Shown piece by piece: positions 24,257 to 33,215 of a stretch of DNA of 64,000 bases. The notes under the pieces were generated by a model that had not been told where the DNA came from, made no database searches, and worked only from the letters and a program-made list of their open reading frames with translations. Every line of letters begins with the position of its first letter. Position 1 is the first letter of the stretch. Made by a program: the position numbers and the translations under genes. The stretch is from a virus, in the IMG/VR virus record IMGVR_UViG_3300028377_000003, positions 62,001 to 126,000 of that record. The stretch is one strand, 5' to 3'.

Positions 24257-25066
24257 ATGGACGACGAAAGAGTAGACGTAATTTTTGAGCGCATTTCGGA
24301 AATGGACCTTGAGTTGGATTACGATCCAATCGAACGAGGCCCAAAGTTCCTGAACAACATGGTCGCTAAGTGCCGTAACTTCACCAATGAAGTGCAGCGT
24401 TTCGCCCGTGAATGCCAGATGTATATGCGCCAGATCGAACGGCGGCTCCGCATGGTGGAAGCTGATTTCGAGCTACAGTACAACGACCTCATGGCAAACG
24501 ACCCTGAGATCGTTCAGATGCGTGGCCTATCGAAAGCCGATCGTGAGGCACTGGCCCGTACCAAGTTGCAAGAGGAGATCGGCCAGATCAATGATTTGCA
24601 GCTTTCCCTTACGGACGCCGGTCACGTTGATACTGTGATCGAATCGAAGCTCCGTGAGCTTAGGGACGTGAACCGGGACATTCGCTTGCAAAAGCAACTG
24701 ATTCAGGCGGAGATCGAAACCGGTGCCATGTGGGGCAACGATATGGGGGACTTTGATTCACCCCAGATCGAAGCCGAAGATATCGAAGTTGACTCCGATA
24801 ACATGTTTGAAAACCCGGACGAAGATCCCGAAACCAAAGGGAAAGCCGAGCCGGACTATGAGAACCTGTTCGTTATCGGCGAAGATCAAGAAAAGAGTGA
24901 TCAAGGGGTTGACAGCGCAGATCAAGATGTTAAAGTAGAGTCTAGCGATACGGATCAGTCCGTATCGGACAAGCCGGATGTGGGGGAGGCTGACAAGACA
25001 GCGGTTTTCGAAGAGGAATCCGAAATGGACCTCGATTTCGAAGCGGCACTGGAAAGCCTCGCCTGA
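24257..25066 (+). CDS. Unknown coiled-coil protein with acidic tail, 269 aa
   Basis: Residues 30-155 are predicted long helices and coiled coil (NEVQRFARECQMYMRQIERR; VIESKLRELRDVNRDI). Residues 165-269 are acidic and low in complexity, rich in Asp, Glu and Ser, and end FEAALESLA. Strong Shine-Dalgarno TAGGAGGG. The acidic C-terminus suggests protein-protein contacts, as in replication or scaffold proteins, but no function can be assigned. Confidence 0.55.
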   Translation: MDDERVDVIFERISEMDLELDYDPIERGPKFLNNMVAKCRNFTNEVQRFARECQMYMRQIERRLRMVEADFELQYNDLMANDPEIVQMRGLSKADREALARTKLQEEIGQINDLQLSLTDAGHVDTVIESKLRELRDVNRDIRLQKQLIQAEIETGAMWGNDMGDFDSPQIEAEDIEVDSDNMFENPDEDPETKGKAEPDYENLFVIGEDQEKSDQGVDSADQDVKVESSDTDQSVSDKPDVGEADKTAVFEEESEMDLDFEAALESLA

Positions 25067-25089
25067 GATTCGGTATTCTTTTGATAATT

Positions 25090-25107
25090 CCTTCTCTATA
25101 GAGAAGG
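25090..25107. promoter_or_regulatory. 18-bp perfect palindrome upstream of the H1-like gene
   Basis: CCTTCTCTATAGAGAAGG is its own reverse complement, with a TTGATA 9 bp before it. It lies 19 bases before the ATG at 25127. It could be an operator overlapping a -10-like TATAGA, or an RNA hairpin. Confidence 0.5.
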
Positions 25108-25126
25108 CAAGGTAACGGAGTTAATT

Positions 25127-25363
25127 ATGGCTAGCGCCTACGAAGATCTCGTAAAAGCCCTCCGGGCTTCCGAGGAAGACGTTGTGAAAGGTTACGGTGG
25201 AAACCGTGCCGCAGCAACCCGAGCAAGAAAGACCCTGATGAATGCCCGTGAGGCACTCAACGATTGCCGTAAAGAGCTTTTGGCTTGTGGCAAGGGTCCA
25301 GACAAGGGAGGCACTGAGCCTCGCGATGTGACGGCTCAGTTCAACGTCGAAGACGCCGAATAA
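25127..25363 (+). CDS. Small histone H1-like DNA-binding protein
   Basis: 78 aa. Residues 18-50 contain YGGNRAAATRARKTLMNA followed by LNDCRKELL, resembling the bacterial histone H1/Hc1-like motif (G-N-x-A-A-x-x-R-x-R-K-x-L), which binds DNA without sequence specificity. The N-terminus is helical and acidic, and the tail (GPDKGGTEPRD) is polar. A nucleoid-type or DNA-condensing role is likely. The alternative is a small coiled-coil protein of other function. Confidence 0.55.
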   Translation: MASAYEDLVKALRASEEDVVKGYGGNRAAATRARKTLMNAREALNDCRKELLACGKGPDKGGTEPRDVTAQFNVEDAE

Positions 25364-25585
25364 GGCGTTTTTAACAGCTAGATCACAGGCAGTGATCACA
25401 TAACCTACCTTTTACACACTGCCTGATATCTTCCCACCTAACTTCTCTAGGCCCTCACCAAATGGGTTGGTGATCGGCCACTTAATAACAACTGACGGTG
25501 CTAAAGCGCAGCGACCATCGCACCTTATTGGATGCCAAAGTAGTCCACGCGCTGGTAGGCCGTCTAAAACGATGAGGACATACCT

Positions 25586-26278
25586 ATGTCTGATGCAGAA
25601 CAGTTGATTGGTTTTGGGCAAGACGACAAGAAAGTTATGACCGGAGGCCGCGTTGAGCGGTACAAAGGTAAGAAGAACCACACCGATCGTCTCGCGATCG
25701 TATGGTTTTTCAAGGACGAGGAGGGTAACCGTCGCATGGCGGAGACTGACACCCCCAAGTTCAAGATGGCTAATTACCACTACGCCCCCGGCCTTGGATA
25801 CATCAATGCCAAAGGGGAGTACACGACGCAAAAATTCGGACCCCCGAAGCGTCGTATCGGTACTTTCGTCCTGAAGTACAAGACCGACCGCAACGGATCA
25901 CTGCCGAAAGGCGCAGACGGAAAGCCGCAACTGGACTTCGAAGTCTTGGAGTGGCAATTCGGTGAAGACAAGTACCGTCTTCTTGCTACGATCCACGAGG
26001 AATTCCCCCTCACCGCTCATGATATCAAAGTCACTTGCACCGACGATCAGTACCAAAAACTGTCGTTCACCGCGTGCAACGGTCAGGCTTTGTGGCAGCG
26101 CAACGACCAGATCCGTGAAAAGATTCTGGAGCGTGTTGCCGAACAGGAGCACACCCTTTCTCTTTGCCGTGATCTCTCTGTTGATGAGATCAAGCAGCAC
26201 TTCGGCGAGGATACGGACGTCGTACCCGACGTTTCCTCAGACATCGACTATGATGATCTGATGGAAGACATCGACTAA
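25586..26278 (+). CDS. Unknown 230-aa protein with acidic tail, candidate ssDNA-binding protein
   Basis: Beta-rich core (RLAIVWFFKDEEGNRR; RIGTFVLKYKTDRNGS; KYRLLATIHEEF) with many exposed basic and aromatic residues, ending in an acidic tail (SSDIDYDDLMEDID). That shape, a beta core plus acidic C-terminal tip, is what phage single-stranded DNA-binding proteins show, and the gene stands just before ruvC and recA. I cannot identify an OB fold by eye, so this is inference from composition and place. A terminator-like hairpin follows. Confidence 0.5.
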   Translation: MSDAEQLIGFGQDDKKVMTGGRVERYKGKKNHTDRLAIVWFFKDEEGNRRMAETDTPKFKMANYHYAPGLGYINAKGEYTTQKFGPPKRRIGTFVLKYKTDRNGSLPKGADGKPQLDFEVLEWQFGEDKYRLLATIHEEFPLTAHDIKVTCTDDQYQKLSFTACNGQALWQRNDQIREKILERVAEQEHTLSLCRDLSVDEIKQHFGEDTDVVPDVSSDIDYDDLMEDID

Positions 26279-26290
26279 TCGAAGTCTATC

Positions 26291-26319
26291 GGGGTGGGGC
26301 TTTCGGGTCCCGCCCCTTT
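26291..26319 (+). terminator. Candidate terminator
   Basis: GGGGTGGG (26291-26298) pairs with CCCGCCCC (26309-26316), one T-G pair, followed by TTTG. The T tract is short, so termination may be partial before ruvC. Confidence 0.5.
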
Positions 26320-26335
26320 GCCCCCTATATAGCCT

Positions 26336-26998
26336 ATGATTGTACTTGGACTGGACCCGTCTATAACGGGTTACGGGTGGACTCTGATTGACACTGATAA
26401 GGATGGGATGGATTCCGTTCTTGACTATGGTGTCATGAAGACGACCGCCAAAACCTTTATGCCACGTCGCTACCGCATGTTAGCTGATGGTCTTGATGAG
26501 ATCATTAAAGACTGCGGACACGACATTGATTTCGTTGGGATCGAGCATCCGCCTTACCGGGCGAGCTATGCTATGGGGCTTTATGCCCTCTATATGTATA
26601 CGATCGAGATCTTGATGAATCACCGGCTCCCTTTCGTATATTTCATGCCGACGCAACTGAAGGCTTTTGTCCGAGACGTTTTGGACGATAAAGGCAAGAT
26701 GTTCAAGAGCGACATGAAAGATGCGATGAAGGATCTACTCGATGGTGAGTGGGAAGGTCGCCTCAATAACAACGTGGCTGACGCCTATTTGATCGGGTAC
26801 TTTGCTGCCCGATTCAAGTCGCTCCTCGACGGTGATATCACCGAAGATGATCTATCCTCGAAAGAGGCACAGGCGTTCACCAAGACAGTCAAAAAGCGTA
26901 AAACGGGGAAGATCGAGTACAAAGGCTTGATCTATCAAGAGGATGAAAAATACTATTTGTTGAAAGACGAAAAGTACGACTACCTCTACGAAGAATAA
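26336..26998 (+). CDS. ruvC: RuvC-like Holliday-junction resolvase
   Basis: 220 aa RNase H-fold nuclease. Acidic catalytic residues are visible: D7 in GLDPSITGYG, E70 in VGIEHPPYR, and D149 in NNNVADAYLIG. It would resolve recombination and replication intermediates, including branched DNA, before packaging. The C-terminus (about 165-220) is a charged extension rich in Lys, Tyr and Glu that is not part of RuvC. It sits directly upstream of recA. Confidence 0.88.
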   Translation: MIVLGLDPSITGYGWTLIDTDKDGMDSVLDYGVMKTTAKTFMPRRYRMLADGLDEIIKDCGHDIDFVGIEHPPYRASYAMGLYALYMYTIEILMNHRLPFVYFMPTQLKAFVRDVLDDKGKMFKSDMKDAMKDLLDGEWEGRLNNNVADAYLIGYFAARFKSLLDGDITEDDLSSKEAQAFTKTVKKRKTGKIEYKGLIYQEDEKYYLLKDEKYDYLYEE

Positions 26999-27047
26999 TG
27001 GAAGTTAAGTCGAATGAAACGATTACGACGACAAGGGGACAACCCAC

Positions 27048-28382
27048 ATGTCCAATCTAGCAAAGGCCCGAGCGGCCTTAAAGAAGAACAAGAAGATCGA
27101 CTTCAAGAACCGAGTCGAACTCGACCCCAATAACACGACGCCGGTTGATGCAATTTCGACCGGTTCGCTTGTTATTGATTTCTTGATCGGGGGCAACAAG
27201 CTCCCTAACGGTCAACGACAATGCCCCGGACTTCCCCGTGGGCGCATGACAGAAATCTACGGTCCCGAAGGGTCCGGTAAGACGACGCTTGCGCTTGAAG
27301 CGGCTGTGAAGTGCCAGAGCGAAGGAGGCAGTGTTTGCTTCCTTGATTATGAGAACGCCATTGCTCCCGCCTATGCCCAAGCCTTGGGTGTGGATTTTAG
27401 CGACGACAAATGGGACCTGTATTCCCCGATCACATGGGAAGAGGGTGCCGAGATCATCAAGATCATGGTCAACGCTAAAGTCGACCTGATCATCATTGAC
27501 TCAGTGTCGGCTATGGTACCGCAGGCGACTTTCGAAAAGGATGTGTCTGAAACGGGACAGATCGGTTTGCTTGCTCGACTTCAATCGAGCTTTTTGCCGA
27601 ACCTTGTTCACGACCTCCGCCATTCGGGAACGTCGCTTATTTACTTGAACCAGCTTCGCTGCCGGATCAAGACGAGCAAGTACGATACGGGACCGGACGA
27701 GGATACGTCGGGTGGCCGCGCTTTGAAGTATTACGCTTCGCTCCGTTTGAAGATCAAGCGGGTGAAAACCGAATACTCCAAGATCGAAAACGATCTCACT
27801 GGCGATAGCGAAAAGCAGCCGATTTGCAACATCGTTCGCGCCCAATGCACCAAGAACAAAGTGTCGATGCACCAAGGCCACAGCACTGATTTTGTGCTAC
27901 GCTACGGCGAAGGAATCGACAACGTGCGTTCTATCATGGACATTGCTGAGAATCGCAATCTGATTCAACGTGCGGGCGCGTGGTACAAGTTCGTGGACCA
28001 GCAAGGTGAAGAGCAGAGCTTGCAGGGCAAGGAGAACCTTCGGGATTACTTGCTTGAAAACACCTCGCAGTTCATGCACCTCGTCAATCAGATTTCGTCT
28101 TTCTCAGCGTTGGGCGGCGTCACTAAGATCGGCGAGAACGAGGATGATACCTCCGAAGCTACGGGTGAAACTACGTCTGAAAAGGTCGTGGACCCTGCTA
28201 TCGAAGCGCTAGTTGATCTAGCTCTTGAAGAGGGATTGATCGACCAAGCCGGTCCGTGGTATAAATTCACCGATGAAGATGGTGAAGAGCAATCAGTACG
28301 GGGCAGAGATGCCGCTATTGATTACCTCGACGAAAACCCGGCCACAGCCGTATTCCTCGAAAACGAGATGGATGATACGTGA
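27048..28382 (+). CDS. recA: RecA-type recombinase with duplicated C-terminal segment
   Basis: 444 aa. RecA core: N-terminal helix, GPEGSGKT Walker A (72-79), FLDYENA, a Walker B-like LIIIDSVSAM, the SGGRALKYYASLRL segment and INQLR-like LNQLRCRI. The C-terminal 'A-G-x-W-Y' element (AGAWYKF, W312) followed by GKENLRDYLLEN matches the RecA C-terminal domain. A second copy (AGPWYKF, W404, then GRDAAIDYLDEN) lies 92 residues later after a Glu/Thr-rich linker. Bacterial RecA has one such element. It drives homologous pairing, with SbcCD-like, Cas4-like and RuvC proteins adjacent. Confidence 0.9.
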   Translation: MSNLAKARAALKKNKKIDFKNRVELDPNNTTPVDAISTGSLVIDFLIGGNKLPNGQRQCPGLPRGRMTEIYGPEGSGKTTLALEAAVKCQSEGGSVCFLDYENAIAPAYAQALGVDFSDDKWDLYSPITWEEGAEIIKIMVNAKVDLIIIDSVSAMVPQATFEKDVSETGQIGLLARLQSSFLPNLVHDLRHSGTSLIYLNQLRCRIKTSKYDTGPDEDTSGGRALKYYASLRLKIKRVKTEYSKIENDLTGDSEKQPICNIVRAQCTKNKVSMHQGHSTDFVLRYGEGIDNVRSIMDIAENRNLIQRAGAWYKFVDQQGEEQSLQGKENLRDYLLENTSQFMHLVNQISSFSALGGVTKIGENEDDTSEATGETTSEKVVDPAIEALVDLALEEGLIDQAGPWYKFTDEDGEEQSVRGRDAAIDYLDENPATAVFLENEMDDT

Positions 28383-29551
28383 AAGTTCGAATCCAGAACT
28401 TCCAGTCCGTTGAGGACGCTGAGATCGAAATCGACGGCTTTACCGTAGTAGTTGGTAAGTCCAACATCGGTAAGTCGGCGATGGTCCGGGCAATTCAAGG
28501 AGCCCTCGTTAACCGAGAGGGCGATGATTTCGTAACGAAAGGCGGAACCGCTGATCACGCCGAGGTCGAATTGGATTGCCCGGAGTTCAATCTCATTTGG
28601 AAAAAGGGCGGCGGTCACAATGGTTACGTGATCAACGGAGAGGTTCTTGAAAGCGTGGGGAGGGGCAGCCTTCCCCACGTGGCCGAGGCCGGATTCGGTG
28701 AGATGAAGGTGGGACGTGATTCCATCAACGTTCAGATCTCCGATCAGTTCCACCCCCTATTCCTTTTGAATGAGGTTGGCAGCCTTGCAGCCGAAGCCAT
28801 TTCCGATGTGGGCCGCCTTACTGACGTCCAGACCGCACTTAGAAATTGCGATAAGGAACGTCGGGAAGTGCGGAGCACGCGGAAGGTCCGACGCACGGAC
28901 CTCGATGCTGTAAAAGAAGAACTAAATCGCTACGAGAATTACGACGACGATATGGCACAGGTAGAGGAAGTACGGACCTACTACCGAGGCATTACGGCTC
29001 TTAACAAGGAGATCGAAGTCCTCGATGGGTTCGAAAAGAAGCGTTCCACTTTGGGCACTACACTCCAACATTTGGATGGGGTCGAAGCTCTTTCCGTTCC
29101 CTCATGGGATGGCGACGATGCTGTTAAAGAGGTTGAAACGCTGGCGCGGTATGCCCGGCGTTTCGATCGTGGTCGCACCGAACTCAAGAAGTTCGCGGGT
29201 GTAGAAAAGGTCGATATTCCTGAATGGGATGACGATGGGTTGCTTGGTGAGATCAGGGAGCTAGAATCCCTAGCCGCCAAGACCCGCCGCATCGGAAGTG
29301 TGGTAAGGCGTTTCAAGGATCTTGGCAGTTTGGAATTGCCGACGCTAGGCGACCTTGAAGATGCCTATATCGAATGTAAAGACCTTGACAAAATAGCAAC
29401 CCGTCTGGACAGTATCCTTTCGCTTATCCCCGCCACTAAGGCTGAGATCGGCGACCTTGACAAGCAGATCGAGGCCAATAAGGATGAGTTGCATGTAACC
29501 CTGCACGAGGCAGGTACCTGTCCTACTTGTGAACGGGATGTGTCCCCATGA
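28379..29551 (+). CDS. sbcC: N-terminal half of a split SbcC/Rad50-like ATPase
   Basis: 390 aa. It begins like SbcC/Rad50: RIQNFQSVEDAEIEI, then Walker A GKSNIGKS (26-33), and a Q-loop-like segment ISDQFHPLFLL. A coiled-coil arm follows (about 150-370). It ends with CPTC (381-384), the zinc-hook motif, six residues before the stop. The second half with signature motif and Walker B is absent here but is present as a separate gene at 33205. The recA stop overlaps its ATG, and sbcD follows with a 4-base overlap. Confidence 0.85.
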   Translation: MKVRIQNFQSVEDAEIEIDGFTVVVGKSNIGKSAMVRAIQGALVNREGDDFVTKGGTADHAEVELDCPEFNLIWKKGGGHNGYVINGEVLESVGRGSLPHVAEAGFGEMKVGRDSINVQISDQFHPLFLLNEVGSLAAEAISDVGRLTDVQTALRNCDKERREVRSTRKVRRTDLDAVKEELNRYENYDDDMAQVEEVRTYYRGITALNKEIEVLDGFEKKRSTLGTTLQHLDGVEALSVPSWDGDDAVKEVETLARYARRFDRGRTELKKFAGVEKVDIPEWDDDGLLGEIRELESLAAKTRRIGSVVRRFKDLGSLELPTLGDLEDAYIECKDLDKIATRLDSILSLIPATKAEIGDLDKQIEANKDELHVTLHEAGTCPTCERDVSP

Positions 29552-30516
29552 TTTCATTTTTGGTTAGAACCGACGTCCATATTAACGATCGTCCACCGGA
29601 GTCTAGGTGCGACGATTACATGGAAACGCTACTTGGTAAGCTCCGACAGATCGGCGACATGGCCCGTGAAAAGAAAGTGAATGCCGTGTTGGATAACGGC
29701 GACTTTTTTCACAACAAGGCGGCGTCACGAAACAGCCATTTGTTGGTACGTAAGGTAGCTGATCTGCACCGGTCCTATCCCTGTCCGGTTTATGAAAACC
29801 CCGGCAATCATGACTTTCCGTATGCCAACGTCGATTACGTAGAAAAGCAACCCCTTGGCGTTTTATTCGCAACCGGGGTTTTTGAACGTATGGGAGACGT
29901 CCGGTTCGAAGACGACGATGGTCTTGTGGTCCGCGTCGTGGGTTTGCCTTACAAGATCGATTTCGATGTGTTTGACTTTGAAATTGAGCGCGGGGACGAA
30001 GACGTATTGATCGTGGCCGCCCATACGTATGCTTCACCTACCGGGACGGAAAGTTTCGGGCGTGAGCAATTTTTGTCATACCAGCAACTAGCTGAATGCT
30101 CCCCGGACGTTTTCATTTTCGGGCACTACCACATTGATCAAGGCATTCAAGAGGTGTTGGGGAAGCCCTTTATCAACTTGGGTTCCCTCAGCAGGGGGTC
30201 GCTTACCAATGACAATCTGAAGCGCATCCCCCGGATCGGTTATATCCGCGTGGAAAAAGTGGAGGGTGAGGTAAAAATCCACACCGAACCGATTGAAATC
30301 GAAGTAAAACCGGCTTCCGAAGTGTTTGATCTAGAGAAGCATGAGCGTATCAAACAGGAACGGAAAGATATCGACCATTTCATTAAAACGCTATCAGAGT
30401 CTGCGTCCGTGAACGAAGAAGATAACATCCGCCAAGCTATCGAAGGCTTGGAGGATTTCGATCACGAGGTACGAAACCGGGCGCTCCGCTACTTAGAAGC
30501 AGCAGCGTCAGGATAA
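29548..30516 (+). CDS. sbcD: SbcD/Mre11-like nuclease
   Basis: 322 aa metallophosphoesterase. Metal-binding motifs are D9-x-H11, D49 with NGD at 50-52, GNHD at 86-89, an AAHTYA histidine and FGHYHID. A C-terminal helical region (about 265-322) would bind the ATPase partner. It processes DNA ends and hairpins together with the SbcC-like protein. The ATGA overlap with the preceding half-gene supports co-translation. Confidence 0.88.
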   Translation: MISFLVRTDVHINDRPPESRCDDYMETLLGKLRQIGDMAREKKVNAVLDNGDFFHNKAASRNSHLLVRKVADLHRSYPCPVYENPGNHDFPYANVDYVEKQPLGVLFATGVFERMGDVRFEDDDGLVVRVVGLPYKIDFDVFDFEIERGDEDVLIVAAHTYASPTGTESFGREQFLSYQQLAECSPDVFIFGHYHIDQGIQEVLGKPFINLGSLSRGSLTNDNLKRIPRIGYIRVEKVEGEVKIHTEPIEIEVKPASEVFDLEKHERIKQERKDIDHFIKTLSESASVNEEDNIRQAIEGLEDFDHEVRNRALRYLEAAASG

Positions 30517-30519
30517 AGT

Positions 30520-31440
30520 ATGGGAAAGCAATACTGGTTATCGTACTCAGGGTACAAGACGTACCGCGAGTGTCCTAAGAGGTACCGCCTCACACGTGTA
30601 GATAAAGAGGAACCACCCGAACCGGATTCGAAGCATAATGCGGTTGTTGGTAGTGTGGTCCAGCGTGTTTACGAAGATTTCTACAACGATGAGTTGTGGC
30701 GATCCGGCAAAGGGACTTCGCAAAAGCTACTTGATTTGGTGCCGAAGTATTTTTACGAGTTCCTCGACGAGGAGCACGTTGACTTCAACGATATCAAGTG
30801 CCGGTACGAGCCGCTAGAATTGCTTGAGACGTGTTTGGAGATCGTACCCAAGGTGCTGGAAGGTATTAAGCGTGAAAAGCTCTTAGGGCCGTATGCGCGA
30901 AGCGAGGTGGTTCTTCGCACGCAGCTACAGTCGAGCTATTTTTTGTACGGGATCGCCGACTTCTTGATCCGCAAGAAAAACGACGAAGTGCTGTTGATTG
31001 ACGGCAAGTCGTCTAAGCACCGTGAAAAGTACGTAGACGAAGAGCAGCTCTTGTTCTATGCCTTGGCATTCAAGCTATTGCACAATCGTTTGCCAGACCG
31101 TCTGGGCTTTTATTACTACCGTTTCGCCGATGACCCCGAGAAAGCGTTTGACTGGATCAAGCCTGACCCGGAAAGTATTGCGAAATTGCGCAACGATCTG
31201 GTAGCTGCGTTTACCAACATCCAGAAGAAACGTTTCAAGGCAAACCCGGAACCGTCCCACTGTAAGTGGTGCCCGTGGGAAGCGGTATGCGTTGAGCGAC
31301 AACAACAGAAAGCGACCCGCCGTGAAAAGCGTCGATGGAACCGCGCCGAGCGTGGTGAAGAAACGCTCCCAAGCCTCTCGCAAAGTAACGAGGGATCTGT
31401 TATGATAGGCTTTGGCGGTAAGATCGAAGATTCGGATTAA
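30520..31440 (+). CDS. PD-(D/E)XK nuclease, Cas4/RecB-like with probable Fe-S cluster
   Basis: 306 aa. The nuclease core is GIADFLIRKKNDEVLLIDGKSS (split here: GIADFLIRK and EVLLIDGKSS) with downstream QLLFYAL, matching the D...(D/E)xK pattern of the RecB/Cas4 family. Cysteines at the two ends, C18 in ECPKRY and three in HCKWCPWEAVC, are placed like the four that hold an iron-sulfur cluster in Cas4 and AddB. It probably resects DNA ends for RecA. No CRISPR genes are nearby, so a Cas role is not implied. Confidence 0.82.
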   Translation: MGKQYWLSYSGYKTYRECPKRYRLTRVDKEEPPEPDSKHNAVVGSVVQRVYEDFYNDELWRSGKGTSQKLLDLVPKYFYEFLDEEHVDFNDIKCRYEPLELLETCLEIVPKVLEGIKREKLLGPYARSEVVLRTQLQSSYFLYGIADFLIRKKNDEVLLIDGKSSKHREKYVDEEQLLFYALAFKLLHNRLPDRLGFYYYRFADDPEKAFDWIKPDPESIAKLRNDLVAAFTNIQKKRFKANPEPSHCKWCPWEAVCVERQQQKATRREKRRWNRAERGEETLPSLSQSNEGSVMIGFGGKIEDSD

Positions 31441-31457
31441 TACGAAGGAGTATCACT

Positions 31458-31730
31458 ATGAGCGACATGACCGATCTTGAAGCTCGCATCAAGAAGATCA
31501 AATCACAGCGTGAGCAGTTAGTGAGTCAAAAGGCGGAAAAGGTGGCCCGCCTTAAAAATGCGCAAGAAGAATTGCGCAACCTCAAGGAGGAGGCCGCCGA
31601 AAAGGGTTACGATCTTAAAGAGATCCCGGACCTTCTTCCCCAGAAGCGTAAAGAGCTAAACGGCAAGGTTGCCTTGGCTGAGTCCGCTTTGGAAGAGGTG
31701 GAAGAGAAACTCGCCAAGTATGACGATTGA
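31458..31730 (+). CDS. Small coiled-coil protein, 90 aa
   Basis: Almost entirely a charged coiled coil: IKKIKSQREQLVSQKAEK, then LKNAQEELRNLKEEA, and a final helix with VALAESALEEVEEKLAKY. It is encoded between the two halves of the split SbcC/Rad50 and has a clear Shine-Dalgarno (GAAGGAGT). It could supply missing coiled-coil length to that complex, but the sequence alone cannot show this. Confidence 0.6.
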   Translation: MSDMTDLEARIKKIKSQREQLVSQKAEKVARLKNAQEELRNLKEEAAEKGYDLKEIPDLLPQKRKELNGKVALAESALEEVEEKLAKYDD

Positions 31731-31749
31731 AATTATTAGGAGTTACGGT

Positions 31750-32934
31750 ATGAGATTTAGTATTCAAAAGGACGCTTTGAAGGCGGCCCTCGATGTAGCA
31801 AGCCTCGCTGTTACCAACGATGCGGGTGTGATCACTTCTTCGATTCTTTTCAAGGTCGAGGAGGATAGTCTCGTCTTGTGGGCTACCGACCGCCGAATCA
31901 TGGTCAAGGTACCTACTACAATCGTGGAAGATTCCCTTCATGGTGAGGGTAGTTTCACCGTAGAGGCCGCACGGCTTTCTCAGTGGGTCGGTAGCGTGTT
32001 TGACGATGTGGTTGACGTGGAAGCCGACGCTAACGGCGTGGTTATGGAATGCGGCGAAGCTAAGGGCCATTTTGCATCGCTCGATGCAGCCTCTTTCCCG
32101 GACTTTTCCAAGCGCCTCGAAGACAAAACCAAGCTCTTCGATATCAACCCCAACGCATTCGTGGATTCCCTGAAATTCGTGCGCCCTTTCATTGGGGAAG
32201 CTACGACGAACAACGAGCTTGCGAACAATTTGCAAGTGACGGAGTTGCGGGGCCGGGATATGCTGGCGACCGATACCTGTTCACTGGCCATGTTCAAGTT
32301 GGCTGAGGCCGATGAAGACGATGCGCTGGCTGAGTATGTGGATAGCGAAGAGCGGTTTAAGATCACAAAGGATGAAATCAAAAAGCTGATTTCGTTCCTC
32401 AGCAAGACGTGTGACCTTTCCTGCACCGTGTCGAAGTCCGACCTTTTCGTGGTCGAATCCGACGACGGATCCCTTTTCGGTTATCCCGATACGCATCTGG
32501 CGCTCCCGAACATTCCCGGTATCCCGGTTGACCTTTCCGAGCCGGAAGTGTGGTCGGTAGATAAGACGAAGCTCCAGAGTGCCGTTAAGGCGCTGGGAGC
32601 TACGGCAGACCCGGACGACGTGGTGCTTGAAATCGGTGTCGCTGGCCCCGAGGGTGCTGAGGGCGTATTGACCTTGAAGATGAAAGACGCCTTAGAAAAG
32701 CATGATTCGGTGGTTAAGATCCCGGTCGTTCGTGTGAAGTCTTCGGGCGAGTCGGTATCACTCAAAGTCAACCGGCACTTCTTGACGAACCCTCTGTCGT
32801 TGTATGACGATGATGAGGTGACGATCGGTGTTAGCGCCCATGACGGTGCTCAGACCAAATACGTCAAGCTCTACGAAAAGACCGAAGACGACAATATTCG
32901 CATTTGCCTCGTGACCTTACGAGTCGATCTATGA
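31750..32934 (+). CDS. dnaN: DNA polymerase sliding clamp (beta, DnaN-like)
   Basis: 394 aa, the length of three repeated clamp domains. Landmarks: an N-terminal MRFSIQKDALKAAL strand-helix, LVLWATDRRIMVKV in domain 1, FDINPNAFVDSLKFV and LATDTCSLAMFKL in domain 2, and a third domain starting WSVDKTKLQSAVKAL. It forms a ring that holds the polymerase and partners on DNA and is loaded by the phage DnaX/delta/delta' proteins. The ATG at 31750 is chosen for AGGAG 7 bases upstream and the family start; a longer frame overlaps the previous gene. Confidence 0.85.
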   Translation: MRFSIQKDALKAALDVASLAVTNDAGVITSSILFKVEEDSLVLWATDRRIMVKVPTTIVEDSLHGEGSFTVEAARLSQWVGSVFDDVVDVEADANGVVMECGEAKGHFASLDAASFPDFSKRLEDKTKLFDINPNAFVDSLKFVRPFIGEATTNNELANNLQVTELRGRDMLATDTCSLAMFKLAEADEDDALAEYVDSEERFKITKDEIKKLISFLSKTCDLSCTVSKSDLFVVESDDGSLFGYPDTHLALPNIPGIPVDLSEPEVWSVDKTKLQSAVKALGATADPDDVVLEIGVAGPEGAEGVLTLKMKDALEKHDSVVKIPVVRVKSSGESVSLKVNRHFLTNPLSLYDDDEVTIGVSAHDGAQTKYVKLYEKTEDDNIRICLVTLRVDL

Positions 32935-33215
32935 TGAAGGATAGAGTAGCGGAATTTTTATCCGATCTTCAAGATCTCACGGATAAGCACGGTTTTGTGG
33001 TAGGGGGTTGTGGGTGTTGTGGTAGTCCTTACCTTGTGAAAAAGGGTAAAAAGGTAGCTCAGGACATTGAGTTTGGGGATGGGCGTTACGTGATCCAAAC
33101 TTTTTGTAGTACCTGTGAAGGCTATGGTGAGCTTGAAGTTGATGGGAATTTCGTACCGTGTGAATCTTGTGAAGATTGGGGTTACACGACCGTGGAGGTT
33201 TCTGATGACGCCTGA
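32931..33215 (+). CDS. Small zinc-binding protein, DnaJ-finger-like
   Basis: 94 aa. GCGCCG (C27, C29, C30) and two DnaJ-like pairs, CSTCEGYG (C59, C62) and CESCEDWG (C77, C80), suggest one or two zinc sites. The N-terminal helix precedes KHGFVVGGCGCCGSP. The ATG overlaps the clamp stop as ATGATG; 32934 is also possible. Function unknown. DnaJ-type fingers are protein-binding modules. Confidence 0.65.
   Translation: MMKDRVAEFLSDLQDLTDKHGFVVGGCGCCGSPYLVKKGKKVAQDIEFGDGRYVIQTFCSTCEGYGELEVDGNFVPCESCEDWGYTTVEVSDDA

Noticed and set aside
30520-31440. Cas4 of a CRISPR system
   Set aside because: No cas1/cas2 or array is present; its neighbours are SbcD-like, clamp and RecA genes, so a recombination nuclease is the better reading.
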